Shown here: one piece after another, positions 11,596 through 22,966 of the stretch
Layout: each line of letters begins with the position of its first letter
Numbering within the stretch: position 1 is the stretch's first letter
From: Talpa occidentalis
Lineage: Eukaryota > Chordata > Mammalia > Eulipotyphla > Talpidae
Reading direction: 5' to 3'
Assembly: GCF_014898055.3 (NCBI RefSeq)
Contig: NW_026555331.1
Location: 99,098,684 to 99,162,683 of the forward strand
Length of the DNA stretch: 64,000 nt
Program-made: the position numbers and the translations under genes
The notes under the pieces: model-generated
The model's input: only the letters and a program-made list of their open reading frames with translations
Databases searched by the model: none
What the model was told of the DNA's origin: nothing

Positions 11596-13114
11596 CTGAG
11601 GAAACAGCTGCTCAAATGAGATTGTTGAGATAGGGTATGGAAAGATAAAGAACATCACTTATAAGAGTATACAATCTCTTATACAGAGTTTTATTAGTGA
11701 ATCACATATTTTAATTATTACAGTGTTTAAATACAAAAAACAAATTACAAGATTAATGTCCATACATTATTACTACCTCATGCATTTTGTTTATGAACAT
11801 GTGTTTTGCATAACATATATTTAGTGGGAGAAATTAAAATTGTTTTCTGACGGAATTATGGGATGTAAATCACTTAATGAATGACAATGCTAGTGGTTGG
11901 GATTTCCAGAGATTCTATACACAGGAATGACCCATCTCAGTTTCTCATCTTAAACATACATTGTTCTTGTGTATACTTGTTACAGGGGAGGGGGATAAAT
12001 GTGCTTGATATACATTCCTTCCTATTCATACTTTGTAACATTTTTGTATGGTTGCTTTGATTCTGGTGGTGGTTGATTGATATTGTTTTGGGCCTTTAAA
12101 CATAAAATTTAGATGTGTTTTCAAGTGAAAAAAATTTAGAAAAGATTTTTTAAAAGGAAAGATGAGGAAGTAGTAGCAAAAATCACTCCTTAGTGCATCT
12201 TGCTATGAGACTGCAACCTAAAGAAAGGTTAAAAATTGACTGGTGGACCTTAAGTAAATTTAAAAATATGCCTTTAATAATCAATATTTCTCCACATATC
12301 TTAACAGTGCAAAATTTCAACAAGAAGAGTAAGTATCTTTTCACCAAGTAGTAGGCAACTAAAAATGCTTCTTGGTAAAACATTTTCCAATTTCAGCTCA
12401 GAGAAATAATAATCTTATAAAAATGTAGTATTTTGCAGTTGGAAGAAAGAGCAGAAGATTGCAAAACTAGGTGCAAGAAGTCTACTAGCTGTTAGAAAGT
12501 TCAAAAAGTCAATAAATGAAGCTAAATACTAGTTTTCTAAAATCATTTTTCAGGTAAGATAAATAGGGTCTTTTTCACCTTAAATTCTCATTTGACAGTA
12601 TCCCAGCACATGTCTTGGCTATTAATACACTTGGGTAGCCTCAGGGAGACTTTCAAAAAGTGGTTCTTAAGACACTGATATTCTTGTCTCCAGACTCATG
12701 AGTCATTTGGACACAAACACTGAATTTAAGAGGTGCTCACTTCTTCATCATTGCGGAGCTGGTAAAAGAAACATAATTATTATATTGAAGATTCAATAAA
12801 CATTCTTTCATTATCAAAGTAGATTTTCACACTATTTTAAAGTCTTTTGTGACTAGACTCTGGTCATTACTGCATAGTCCTCCCCAAATAATGCCATGAG
12901 GTAAAATATAGAGCAGCTACAGGTGTTCTTTCTTAGGAAAGATAAGAAATTCTATTCATTTGGACTCTATTAATCTTTTATCATAAGATTTTTGTGGCAC
13001 TGGGGCTTTTTTAATGGGGATTTGTTGCTAGGAGAATTTTGGACCCACATTTTTTAAAGATGGCTGTGGTGTATTTGTATATTTTTAGAAATTGTTGAAA
13101 TGTTTTTCAGTCTT
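11596..13114. other. Unique AT-rich DNA, nothing recognised
   Basis: No repeat or coding feature was recognised. The open frame at 12,183-12,383 has no domain. Confidence 0.4.
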
Positions 13115-13175
13115 GGTTTAGTTATAGTTTAGCTAAACTGAGTTATAGGTTTAGTTATAGGTTAGCTAAACTAAG
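13115..13175. repeat. Short tandem and palindromic cluster (TTTAGTTATAG / TTAGCTAA)
   Basis: The phrase 'ggtttagttatag' is followed by GTTTAGCTAAAC (a perfect 12-bp palindrome, 13,127-13,138), and then the pattern is repeated as 'ggtttagttataggttagctaaact'. The two units are roughly 30 bp apart, so this is a diverged two-copy tandem repeat with a palindromic core. Confidence 0.85.
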
Positions 13176-14000
13176 GAGCACATTTTTTAAATATCCGGAT
13201 CTAGTCTATTTTTCTTCATAAGGACATGTGTTGTATGGCTCTGTGTATGTATGTGTTCCATGTGTATGTACACAAGTGTGCACATGCAAAGGAAGGTTTA
13301 AAGAATAGGCTTGTTGGTGCTGAACTTTACATGATTTGTTAGAATTTTATGCATTACCTGTCTACTAGGTGCAAGTCACTATGCCATTGGCAGCCAAGGA
13401 AGCAGTCTTGCCTCTCAAGGATATTACAGTATAGAGTGTATTTATATTGTGAATTTTTGTCTTCAACCTTAAGTTATTTGTATCTTAGTAAAATTAGTTC
13501 TCTTATTTGGAGATACATAAGTTTTTAAAAATTTATACATGTATATTTTTACATCATTTTTCCTCTGAGGTCTAATTCCCATAGAATTCCCACCACCAAG
13601 TTGACTGTGAACCATCACCATAGTCTCTTGTGCTCTTCCCTCCCCTGTTCTGACCCTCTCCCTGCCCTGCTGAATGTCTCTGATTTATCTTTTGCCTGCT
13701 AGTTTTGTTTTTTATTTTTCCTGATCCCTTGTTTCATTCCCCTATATTCCTCCTATAAGTGAAAGCATTCAATATTTTTCTTTTTCCTTTTGACTTACTT
13801 CGCTGAGCATAGTCCCTTCCAGCTCCATCCATGTTGCTGTGAATAGCATGAGTTCTGTCTTTTTTGACTGCTAAATAGTATTCGATTGAGTATATATACC
13901 ACATCTTTTTTATCCAGTCACTGTTTTGGGGCATTTATGTTGTTTCCTTATCTTACCAATTATAAATGGTGCTGTAATAAATAAAGGAGTGCATCCTTTT

Positions 14001-14743
14001 TTTAAATTATAATTTTTATTTAATATTTTATTTTATATAATTCTTACATCATTTTTCATCTTTGTACAATGTATGCATTTTCATTTTGGTTATATTCCCC
14101 ATACAGTTGCACCACCCCCCTTATTTTGACTCTAGTTCTTCCTCTCCCTGCCCCTCCCTAATCCCCCCCCCCGGAGTGTGTCTCTGGTTTATAGTTGCTT
14201 GTTGATTTTGATTATTACTTTGCATTGATTAGTCTTTTTCCTGGTCTCTTATTTAGGTTTTCTAAATTCCTGCTATGAGTGAGACCATCCGGTATTTTTC
14301 TTTTTCTTTCTGACTTATTTCACTGAGCATGATCCCTTCTAGCTCCATCTTTATTGCTGCAAACTGCATGTGTTTATCTTTTTGGATTGCTGAGTAATAT
14401 TCCATTGTGTATATGTACTACATCTTCTTGACCCAGTCATCTATTTTTGGGCATTTGGGTTGTTTGCATATCTTAGCTATTGTAAATGGTGCTGCTATAA
14501 ACATAGGGGTGCAGATGCTCTTTGGAATTGATGTTTCTGTGTCATTTGGGTAAATACCTAGGAATGGAATTGCTGGATCATATGGAAGCTCTATGTTTAG
14601 TAGGTCCAGAAATCTCCACACAGCTCTCCATAGTGGTTGGACCAGTTTGCACTCCCAGCAGCAGTGCAGGAGAGTTCCTTTTTCTCCACAACCTCGCCAA
14701 CATTTATTGTTGCTAGTTTTTTTAATATGTGCCATTCTCACTT
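14001..14743 (-). mobile_element. Younger L1, 5'-truncated, nested in an older L1
   Basis: The antisense 3' end runs from an AT-rich tail at 14,001 through the C/T-rich 3' UTR complement ('caccccccttattttgactcta') into ORF2. It is flanked by a perfect 16-bp target duplication, AGGAGTGCATCCTTTT, at 13,985-14,000 and 14,744-14,759. It retains only the last ~740 bp. The shared flanking duplication proves it landed in the older L1. Confidence 0.95.
14418..14743 (-). pseudogene. L1 ORF2p C-terminal fragment
   Basis: The frame encodes the Cys-rich end of L1 ORF2p, with the spacing C-x3-C-x7-H-x4-C ([18 protein letters not shown]), followed by the conserved 'KLVQPLW..VWRFL' and 'CTPMFIAAPFTIAK' blocks. 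It stops at a TAG where other L1 copies have Trp (after '..DDWVKKM'). Beyond that stop the same frame resumes family-like sequence for about 50 more codons, so this is a nonsense mutation. Upstream domains (endonuclease, RT) are missing through 5' truncation. Confidence 0.9.
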
Positions 14744-15240
14744 AGGAGTGCATCCTTTTGAATTAATGTTTTTGTGTCTTGGGAGTGGAATTGCTGGATC
14801 ATATAGTAGCTCCATTTTTAATAGTTTGAGGGAGAAACATCCACATAGCTTTCCCAGCTGTTTATCTTTTCCTTTACTTTCTTTACTTCAGGGGATGAGT
14901 TTTTAAAGATGTATCTGAGATGTATGTCATGGAGTGCTTTGCCTATGTTTTCTTCTATAAATTTAATGTTTCAGGTCTTATGTTCAAGTATTTCATCCAT
15001 TTTGAGTTGTTTCTTATGCATGGTGTGAGGTAGTAGTCTAGTTTCATTCTTTTGCATATTGGTCCAATTTTCCCAGTACCATTTATTGAACAGACTATCC
15101 TTGTTCCACTGCATATTCTTTGCTCCTTTGTCATAGATTAGTTGTCCATATATGTGTGACTTTATATCTGGGTTTTGGTATGATATGATATGATTCTGTG
15201 TGTCTGTTTTTGTTCCAGTGTAGATACATAGATTTAAACC

Positions 15241-15772
15241 GTCCCTGACTACAGGAAATCTGTGACCAGCTAATTGACTGTTTGTATGTACCTTCCTTTA
15301 ACACAAAGGAATGAGTTAGTGTACAAACAAATATTGAATGAATGAATAAAGAGGATAGAATATTTCACTAAACCGGTGTTTGATTTCTGCATATTTCTTA
15401 TAAGTTTTCATTAATACCAGAGTAGGTAAGAGGGAAACTATTTTTAAAAAAAATTGTTTCAAACAAAGAAGAGATAATTATATTAGGAAATATTGCCATT
15501 AAGAAAAAAACATATGGCACAGAACTGTGGTGTTTTAATTAGGTTTTTTAATTTACTGTTGTAATGACTCCTGTTGTGTGTCCATGGATTTTTGTGTGAG
15601 TTGCTTAAGTGACCCAAGAAACAATTTGTGGTAGTGTAATAGTTTGGTTTAATCTACACATAATGTGTTGGCAATGTCAAATTTAATGAAATATACTTCA
15701 TTGGTAAAAGAATTCATGTAATATCCTAAGAATCCTTAGTCAAATTTATGATAGTCAATTCATAGGCAGATC
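15241..15772. other. Unique AT-rich DNA, nothing recognised
   Basis: No repeat, RNA or coding feature was recognised in this interval. Confidence 0.4.
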
Positions 15773-16211
15773 ATTTTTTTTCATTTTTGCACAATGTATG
15801 CATTTTCATCTTGGTTATAGTCCCCATACAATTCCCATCCCCTTGTTTTGATCCTACTCCTTTCTCCCCCCCCCTTCCATAGTGTGTCTCTGGTTTATAG
15901 TTGCTTGTTGATTTTGATTTTTACTTTATTAGTATTTTTTCTGGTCCCTTATTTAGGTTTTCTAAATTCCTGCTATGAGTGAGATATTTTACTTTTTCTT
16001 TCTGGCTTATTTTGCTGAGCATGATCCCTTCCAGCGCCATCCATGGTGTTGCAAATTGCATGAGTTTATCTTTTTGATAGCTGAGTAATATTCCATTGTG
16101 TATATGTACCACATTTTCTTGATCCAGTTATCTATTTTTGGGCATTTGGGTTGTTTTCATAGCTTACCTATTGTAAATAGTGCTGCTATAAACATAGGGG
16201 TGTAGGTAGGG
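15773..16211 (-). mobile_element. L1 3' end, antisense, 5'-truncated
   Basis: It has the same antisense L1 3' UTR as the 14.0-kb copy ('gcacaatgtatgcattttcatcttggttatag', 'agtgtgtctctggtttatagttgcttgttgatttt'), then the ORF2 end ('gctgagtaatattccattgtgtatatgtaccacat', 'aatagtgctgctataaacataggggtg'). It ends abruptly where unique sequence begins, next to a SINE insertion site. The coding part is a broken ORF2 terminus only. Confidence 0.9.
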
Positions 16212-16227
16212 CAACTTAATTTTTTAA

Positions 16228-16480
16228 AATTTATTTATTTATTTATACAAGCACTGGGTACAGTCAGAAGCACGGGGGGGGGGTGTGAGAGAATTCACCA
16301 GAGCCAAAGTGGGGAACAGAACAGGCAGACTGACCAAATACGCTGCTGAGGGGAGCAGCGGGCACGGCAGGAGAGGTCTCTCAAGCCATGTGGGACCCTC
16401 ACCTGCTGCTGGGGATCGAACTGGCGCTGCAGGCAGCTTCAAAGCCCAGCACTCAACCGCTGTGCCAGCAGGGGAGGCCC
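16228..16480 (-). mobile_element. tRNA-derived SINE, full length, antisense
   Basis: It runs from (TTTA)n through 'caagcactgggtacagtcagaagcac', a C8-type run, the Pol III box B complement 'ggggatcgaactgg', and the head complement 'gtgccagcaggggaggccc'. The 16-bp target duplication is perfect (CAACTTAATTTTTTAA at 16,212-16,227 and 16,481-16,496). It is a short-linker group copy. Confidence 0.95.
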
Positions 16481-16496
16481 CAACTTAATTTTTTAA

Positions 16497-17221
16497 TAAA
16501 CAGATAAAAGTTAATATAGAAGGAAATGCAGTAGGGATTTCTATATAGAATAGCTGTCTGTTTATTAACAATTGTATCATCGAAAACAAGTTCACCTTAG
16601 AATTAATTCCTCTACTGTATAGTTTTAGAGCTTAAGTCCTTGTTGGGTGACTATGATAATGTGATTATTTTTCTCTCAATCTTTATGGCATTCTTAGAAT
16701 TAAAAACGGGCAAACACATACAGCCTAACTTATCTGAGGTAATTCTGCTTAACTTTATGACTTTTATATCTGCTAGAGCTATTTTGTACAATTGTGGGCC
16801 TCTTATTTTTTTTTTTAAATGTCTACTGTGAAGATCCATTCTTCAAAGTTAATTTTAAGGAGATTAATTTTGAAGAGGTAGACTAAATATTTAGAGAAAT
16901 TTTCCCAATACAGAACTTTTCATAATGTAAGAAAAAATTTTTTTCAAATAATTTAAATGCATAACTGAATTGAATGGAAAATAAGGAAAATCCTTGGAGC
17001 CAGAAACAAAGGAGATGATGAGAATGCTGAGTTAAGCAAGCATTGAAACTTTAGAACTTGAGTATGTCTGGAGAGGTCTGAGGTCAGAACAATGTGGGAG
17101 TTTGGAGTTAGATGCAGAAGGGACACCAAAATAGATGCTCAGATAGTAACCTGGAACTGCTTCACCCCAAGGGAGAGAGCATGCAGATTCTTGCCTTTGT
17201 TGGCATTGGTTCCATATATAA
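16497..17221. other. Unique AT-rich DNA, nothing recognised
   Basis: Nothing beyond chance open frames on both strands at 16,640-16,839. Confidence 0.4.
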
Positions 17222-17725
17222 AGAGTTAAAAAAGAAAGACTTGTCAAAAAATCCTGAGCAAAAAATGAACAGAAATGGAGGTGTCATGCTTCTGGCTTCA
17301 AGTATGATACAAAGCTACAGTATACAAAGCTTCAGATACAAAGCTACAGTAATCAAAGGCAGTATGTTATTGGAATAAAAATAGGCACACATATCAATGG
17401 ACTAGAATTAAGAGTCCAGAAATAAAACCACACATATATATTGGTCACCTATTTATGAGAAAAGAGACAAGAGCATACAATGGAGAAAGAAAAGTCTCTA
17501 CAATAAATAAATGGTGCCAGGAAAACTGGACAGCCATATGCAGAAAATGAAGCTAGACCATTAACTTATACTATATACTAAAATTAATTCAAAGTGGGTT
17601 AAAGACTTGAATATAAGACATGAAATCATAAAATACACTGAAGAAAGCATAGATAATAAGCCCTTTGACATCAGTCTTAGTGAAGTTTTGTGGATTTGTC
17701 TCCAACAGCAAAAGCAAAAAAGAAT

Positions 17726-17760
<35 letters not shown>

Positions 17761-18058
17761 TTTTAAGATTTATTTATTTCTGTATACAAGCACTGGGTAC
17801 AGTCAGAAGTGCAGGAGGGTGAGAGAATTCACCAGAGACAAAGCAGAGAGCAGAACAGGCAGATTGACTGAAATACACTGCTGAGGGGAGCAGCGGGCAG
17901 CAAGAGAGTTCTGCGCACCATGTGGGACCCTCGCCCAGGGCGGCCGGGGATTGAACTGGTGCTGCAGAGGCTGAGGGCAGCTTCGCAACCCGGTGCTCAA
18001 CCCCTGCGCCACTGGGGAGGCCCGCAAAAAAGAATTTAAACAAATAGGACTAAATCAC
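17222..18058 (+). mobile_element. Old L1 ORF2 fragment, sense, split by a SINE
   Basis: Pieces that match L1 ORF2 in order are 'aaaaatcctgagcaaaaaatgaacagaaatggaggtgtcatgct', 'gctacagtaatcaaaggcagtatg', 'caatggagaaagaaaagtctctacaataaat', 'aaactggacagccatatgcag', and 'caaagtgggttaaagacttgaatataagac'. There are many stops and indels. A local triplication of about 15 bp (atacaaagctacag, 17,306-17,349) lies within it. The sense orientation ends at about 18,058, where antisense L1 begins. Confidence 0.85.
17729..18023 (-). mobile_element. tRNA-derived SINE, full length, nested in L1
   Basis: It is an antisense copy with a long (TTTA)n stretch, the 'caagcactgggtacagtcagaagtgcagg' tail region and the 'gccactggggaggccc' head complement. 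The perfect 15-bp target duplication GCAAAAAAGAATTTA (17,714-17,728 and 18,024-18,038) is itself L1 ORF2 sequence. It belongs to the short-linker group. Confidence 0.95.
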
Positions 18059-18525
18059 TCTTTGGGCACTTAGGCCTTTACCAGTTCTTGGCTATTGTAA
18101 ATAGAGCCGAAATGAACATTGTGGCTGGGGCAGGGCGGCATGCTTATAGGGCTTCAAATTAGTGTCTTTGTATGCTTTGGCAAATATCCAGAAGTGGGAT
18201 AAGTAGATCACATAGAATTTCTGTTTTTAATTTTCTGAGGCATCTCCCTACTGCTTTCCTTAATGGCTGTACCAGTTTATATTCCCGCCAATAATGTAAA
18301 AGGGTTTCCTTCTCTCCATCCTTTCCAACTTTTGTTGTTTCTTTCTTCCCTCCCTCGTCCCTCCTTCACTTCCTCCTTTCTTTGATGTTAGCCATTCTCA
18401 TAGATGTGAGGTAATATCTCATTTTTGTTTTGATCTGCATTTCCCTAATAATAAGAGATGGTGAATGTCTTTTTATGTGCCTGTTAGTCTTTCCTCTGCC
18501 TTCTGTAAGGTTTATTTCAGATGGA
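18059..18525 (-). mobile_element. Old L1 ORF2 fragment, antisense
   Basis: The text 'cttggctattgtaaatagagccgaaatgaacattg', 'gtgggataagtagatcac' and 'catctccctactgctttccttaatggctgtaccagttt' through 'gaggtaatatctcatttttgttttgatctgcatttccctaataataagagatggtgaatg' is the complement of the L1 ORF2 C-terminal half. A CT-rich low-complexity patch (18,338-18,378) is embedded in it. It abuts the sense L1 piece directly. Confidence 0.85.
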
Positions 18526-20200
18526 TATTTTTCCTTATTTGGACATCCATTGTCAGAGTTACAGCCCCAAATTATTTTCAAAATAGGTAGACTTTAAAAC
18601 GGCTTTCAAGTTTCCCTGGAGCCAGTTCTTAAAAGTGTTTTTACCTTTACTTATCAGTCTCCTTTACCTAATGTGCTTTTTCTTCTTTGAATGAAGTTAG
18701 GTTCTGCACAGTTTTTTTGGTTGTTTTTTTTTCTTTTTTTACTGTGCTGTTCAAAGAGGGTACTTTCCTCCCTCTGACTAATGGGGAGGAGAGAAGAAGA
18801 ATTATGTGTCAGCCTTCCCTACTCTACTCCTATTGATTTGTGCTGGTATCATATTGACTTTTATCACAATAGCACTGAATTGCTGATTCATATTCAGCTT
18901 GTAGTCATCCCCTTGCTCTCTTTCTGTTTTATTTGTCCGTACTTCCCCTATCATGTATTTGTGGTGCCTGAAAATTTTTTCCAGGTTGTATTACTTTGTA
19001 CTTGCCCTGTTAAATATTTTGTAGCTAGTCCTAATAATTAGGTGTTCCTGTTAAAGAAAAATATGATCATGTTTTACAAAGCACAATTATTTCTTCGGGT
19101 TCTCATACTGATCTGAATACTTGGCTGATTTTGATAGCTTTTTTTCAAAACCTCATGATGTCAGATTACACACATATATATCTTATATCACTGTTTTTTG
19201 CAGCATATATATATGTGTATATATATATATATATATATAGAAATTGTATAGTAGATGCTAAATAAATATCCATAGTTAATGAACACTGACTTGGACCCAC
19301 AAACCATTCCAAAAGCTTGCAGGAAACATTGATTTTTTTTTTTTTTTTTTTTTTTTTACAAAAGCATCCTTTGCCTTGCCTTTCTTTCCTATTTACATAT
19401 AAACAATAAGGATAAAAAACTACAAACCGGAGGGAGGGCTTCTGCTGTTCTCAGTGAATTACTGAGATGGCGTTTTGGTAGCAAGCTCACAGTGTTTCTG
19501 GAAATTAACTTTACACCAGGAACTTCGTATTGAAATAGATTGTTTAAGAATAATTCTTCTCTTTGAGAAGGGTGAGGGATTAATCTGCAGAAATGTTCAT
19601 GCTAGAGCTGTGCATGTGTTGAAATTTGTCAGGGGGAAGATAAATGGGCCCTCCTTGAAAAGTAAATCGAGCCATGGATAATCCCTTGGGAAAGCTGGAG
19701 AATTGTTATGGTAGCAAAAGCAACTTCAAAAAAAAAATGAATAAAAAGCACCATCACTGTCTACTAAGGAAGGACAAAGGTGGAGCAAAGACATGTTTCA
19801 AAATGAGATGAAAGTGTACATGACTTGAAAAATGTTTATTCATATTATATACTGAGGATGTAATTATAACCATATTTGGATTCTTTGAGGGAATCATTTG
19901 TATTTTTTAAAATTGGGGTCTTACCTAGGACTGATATTAAAATTATTTAACATCACTGTGTTCAGCCATTCACCAATCGCGACAAATGTTAGGGGAGGTA
20001 CTTAAGCCAAGTGTTGACTCCACCCAAGTGCCAGGTGTTGCAGATTCAAGGGAGGTTGGCAGACCATTTCAAAGGTTCAGAGTAGTACCTATGTCCAGCA
20101 TGTATGAAGATATTAATATTTTAGCAAACAATGTAAGTATTATCTAAATATGTGCCCCAATTCTAATAGAAATTTATCTAGTAATTTTAGTTTTAAAAGA
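18526..20200. other. Unique DNA with a (TA)n microsatellite and a T25 run
   Basis: A (TA)n tract lies at 19,205-19,239 and 25 consecutive T at 19,333-19,357. No repeat family or gene is recognised otherwise. The open frame at 18,781-19,041 (86 codons) shows no domain. Confidence 0.5.
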
Positions 20201-20215
20201 ATATAAATTTCCTCA

Positions 20216-20483
20216 GGGCCTCCCCAGTGGTGCAGCAGGTTGAGTCAGCGCTGTGAAGCTGTCCTCAGCCTCTGCAGTATGGGTTCGATTCCCAGCCAGC
20301 CAGGGAGATTCCCACATGACGCAGCAGACCTCTCCTGTCTCACCCTCTGCTCTTCTCAGCAGTGTATTTCGGTCCTTCTGTCTGTTCTGCTCCCCACTCT
20401 GTCTCTCGTGAATTTTCTCACCCTCCTGCGCCTCTGGCCTGTACCCCAGTGCTTGTATAAATAAATAAATCTTTTAAAAAAAT
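20216..20483 (+). mobile_element. tRNA-derived SINE, full length, intermediate subfamily
   Basis: The head is GGGCCTCCCCAGTGGTGCAG and box B is GGTTCGATTCCC. The tail 'cctctggcctgtaccccagtgcttgtataaataaataaatcttttaaa' shows both the polyadenylation-like AATAAA repeats and the TCTTT Pol III terminator. The target duplication is 15 bp with one mismatch (20,201-20,215 and 20,484-20,498). Confidence 0.94.
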
Positions 20484-20498
20484 ATATAAATGTCCTCA

Positions 20499-21237
20499 AA
20501 GAGATAGAATATGATAAAGGAAAAGTTCAGAAACATCCATGAAATTTGAAATTTCTGAAATTTGATTATTACATAAACATTTTTATTGTTTATCTGATGT
20601 TCAAATTTAACTGGGAGTTCTGTATTTTACCTGGCAACCCTAAATATTATACATTTAGTAGGAAATTTATCAATATCCAATTGAAAGTGTCAAATGACAG
20701 GAGAAAGGTATGCTAGAGGAAGCACAGCACATTGAGAACACCTGAGCATATTTGATGATGTAGTACTGTGGAATTCCAGTGATATGGCAAGAAATGTTAA
20801 CTGTGGAGTTATGGAACTAGTGACTACAAAGGTTGCACATAACATGCTTTTGAAATTATACTAGGAGGACATAGGTGGTATTAGCTTTTAAAGAATTACC
20901 TTTCTAACTAGTAAAAGCTAATTCAATCATCAAATAGCATCCATCAAGTGCCTATTTACATGGGACAATGTGCAACATGTTTTATAAAGCAGGAAAACTG
21001 GTGTTGGATAGCCTACATCAACCTGTAATCTGATTATCTACACTTAAATAGAATCATAGAGGAGATAACTGAAGAAATATTGGTCAATGATCTGTAACAT
21101 TCCTCATCTATCCTAAATAAGGAAAAAGTTAGTTTAAGTTATAGGAAAGGGTTTTGTAAATAATTTTAACATGCCATTTCATTGTACCCACACTCAATAT
21201 ATACTACTATACAGTAGGCTTAGCAATATATACTTTT
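20499..21237. other. Unique AT-rich DNA, nothing recognised
   Basis: No feature recognised. Confidence 0.4.
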
Positions 21238-21432
21238 AAGAAGGATTTCTCGACTGGCGTTATTAATATTTTGTACTGGATACTTCTTTGTTGTTGTTGT
21301 GAGGAACTGTCATCTGCACTTCCCACTAATTGCCAGTTCCATGCCCCTTCCTGGTTATGCCAGTCAAAACTGTCTCTAGACGTTGCCAAATGTTGCCTGG
21401 GGGACAAAACTTCTCTCATTTGAGAACTGTTT
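21238..21432 (-). mobile_element. MER5-type (hAT-Charlie) MITE
   Basis: Read on the minus strand it starts near the terminal repeat ('caaatgagagaagttttgtcccccaggcaac') and contains 'atttggcaacgtctagagacagttttgac', matching the MER5A/B layout. The far end 'cgactggcgttattaatattttgtactggata' corresponds to 'ggcactattgacattttgggccggata'. It is non-autonomous and long inactive. Confidence 0.75.
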
Positions 21433-21723
21433 TATTAGGTAACTACAAGGAGGGAGATCCTCAGTAATGTGGGTGTATGTGTGTGGGGAGAGAGGACTTC
21501 AGAGTCATACATGTTGTGCATGAAAGAGTTTTTGACATCTTCAATATCTAGACATTGTATTCAGTCATCACCACAAGTATTAAATATATCAATACCAGGC
21601 CCCAACCCAGAGGTTCTGATTTAATTGGTATAAAGGAAGACTTGCACAACCTAGTAATTAAAATGCCCTCTAAGAAACAGGGAACATTTTTATATGCCTT
21701 CTGGGTTGAGAATTACTCTATGG
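21433..21723. other. Mostly unique; possible second hAT remnant at 21,590-21,720
   Basis: The phrase 'ggccccaacccagaggttctgatttaattgg' resembles the interior of MER20-like elements, and 'gttgagaattactcta' resembles a terminal repeat. It is too decayed for a firm call. Confidence 0.35.
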
Positions 21724-21913
21724 AGTAGTAATCCTCAAACCTTAATGAGAATCAGAATCACCTAGAAGGCCTGTAAACATAACATAGATTATTCGGTACC
21801 TATATTCCTTACTCAGTTAGATTAGATGCAGGGTCCTGAGAATTTGCTTTTCTCACAAGTTCCCAGATACTGCTGATGTTGTAGTTCTCAGACCACACTT
21901 TGAGAACTACTTT
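21724..21913 (+). mobile_element. MER20 (hAT-Charlie) MITE
   Basis: It starts 'agtaatcctcaaaccttaatgagaatcagaatcacctagaaggcctgt', contains 'gcagggtcctgagaatttgcttttctcacaagttcccagatactgctgatg', and ends 'accacactttgagaactac'. The two ends are imperfect inverted repeats (cctcaaac / tttgagaact). This is the standard ~200-bp MER20 layout. Confidence 0.88.
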
Positions 21914-22431
21914 AGAGACATACTTTTGGCTTCTCTTTGCCCTTGTACTTCTGCCTCCCCATGGAAGGAAGCATGACTTGTCAGGACACAAGGAATTCGT
22001 GAGCTGTAGAGGAGGAACAGGCCCTGTGGTTTCATACCTGGTCAGCCCTTTAGAAAAAATTTCTTTTCCAGAGGCTGATTACATCCAGCTATTCTTAGTT
22101 GTAAGTGAAATGGTCTCCTCCTATGCATGGACTTGGTGATGAGTTTAGCCAAATTCTAGACCTTAATGAGGGAATCCAGTTGTGCTCACATATTTAAGCA
22201 TTGTTTTCCCGAGTTTGATGATCATGAAGCTGGAAATTTGCTCTTTATCTGCCAAACTCCCTATCTATTGCTTAATTGGCTCTGACCTTGGATTGGATAA
22301 GAGAGGTAATTCATTAAATCTCTCCCCTATCAAACATGCCCTCATTCACTCACTTAAACTTCTGTCTTGTTCTCTGGCATTTGAGAGGGAAGGTAGGATC
22401 ATAGGGTACACACGCAATCCCTTCTTTATGT
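21914..22431. other. Unique DNA, nothing recognised
   Basis: Overlapping small open frames (21,900-22,139; 22,182-22,469) show no domains. Confidence 0.4.
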
Positions 22432-22446
22432 TCCTGTACCACTCTT

Positions 22447-22727
22447 TTTTTTTTTTTTTTTTTTTTTAAAGATTTATTTATTTATTTATGCAAGCACTGG
22501 GTACAGTCAGAAGTGTGGGAGGGTGAGCGAATTCACCAGAGCCAGAGTAGGGAGCAGAACAGGCAGAAGGACCGAAGTACACTACTGAGGGGAGCAGCGG
22601 GCGGCAGGAGAGGTCCGTGCACCATGTGGGACCCTCACCCGGCAGCCAGGGATGGAACTGGCGCTGCAGAGGCTGCGGGCAGCTTTGCAACCCAGTGCTC
22701 AACCACTGTGCCACCAGGGGAGGCCCC
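22447..22727 (-). mobile_element. tRNA-derived SINE, full length, antisense
   Basis: A T run of about 20 leads into (TTTA)n, 'gcactgggtacagtcagaagtg', the body and the head complement 'gccaccaggggaggccc'. The target duplication is 15 bp with one mismatch, TCCTGTAYYACTCTT-like (22,432-22,446 and 22,728-22,742). It is a short-linker group copy. Confidence 0.94.
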
Positions 22728-22763
22728 TCCTGTACTACTCTTGATAAAACATACAGTTGTTGG

Positions 22764-22935
22764 GGGCCTCCCCTGGTGGCTCAGCGGTTGAGGGTCCCAT
22801 ATTTTGCGCAGACCTCTCCTGCCTCCCGCTGCTCCCCTCAGCAGTGTATTTCGTCCGTGTGCCTGTTCTGTTCCCCGCTCTGGTCTGGTGAATTCTCTCA
22901 CCCTCCCGCGCTTCTGACTGTACCCAGTGCTTGTA

Positions 22936-22966
<31 letters not shown>

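Larger units (their letters stand above)
13521..15240 (-). mobile_element. Older L1 3' portion (antisense) interrupted by a younger L1
   Basis: The left part (13,521-14,000) is an antisense L1 3' UTR and ORF2 end ('ttgctgtgaatagcatgag', 'gtattcgattgagtatatataccacat', 'aatggtgctgtaataaata'). The right part (14,744-15,240) continues upstream into ORF2 ('gaattgctggatcatatagtagctcca' through 'cagtaccatttattgaacagactatcc'). A second L1 lies between at 14,001-14,743, bounded by a 16-bp duplication of this element. Multiple frame breaks make it inactive. Confidence 0.85.
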
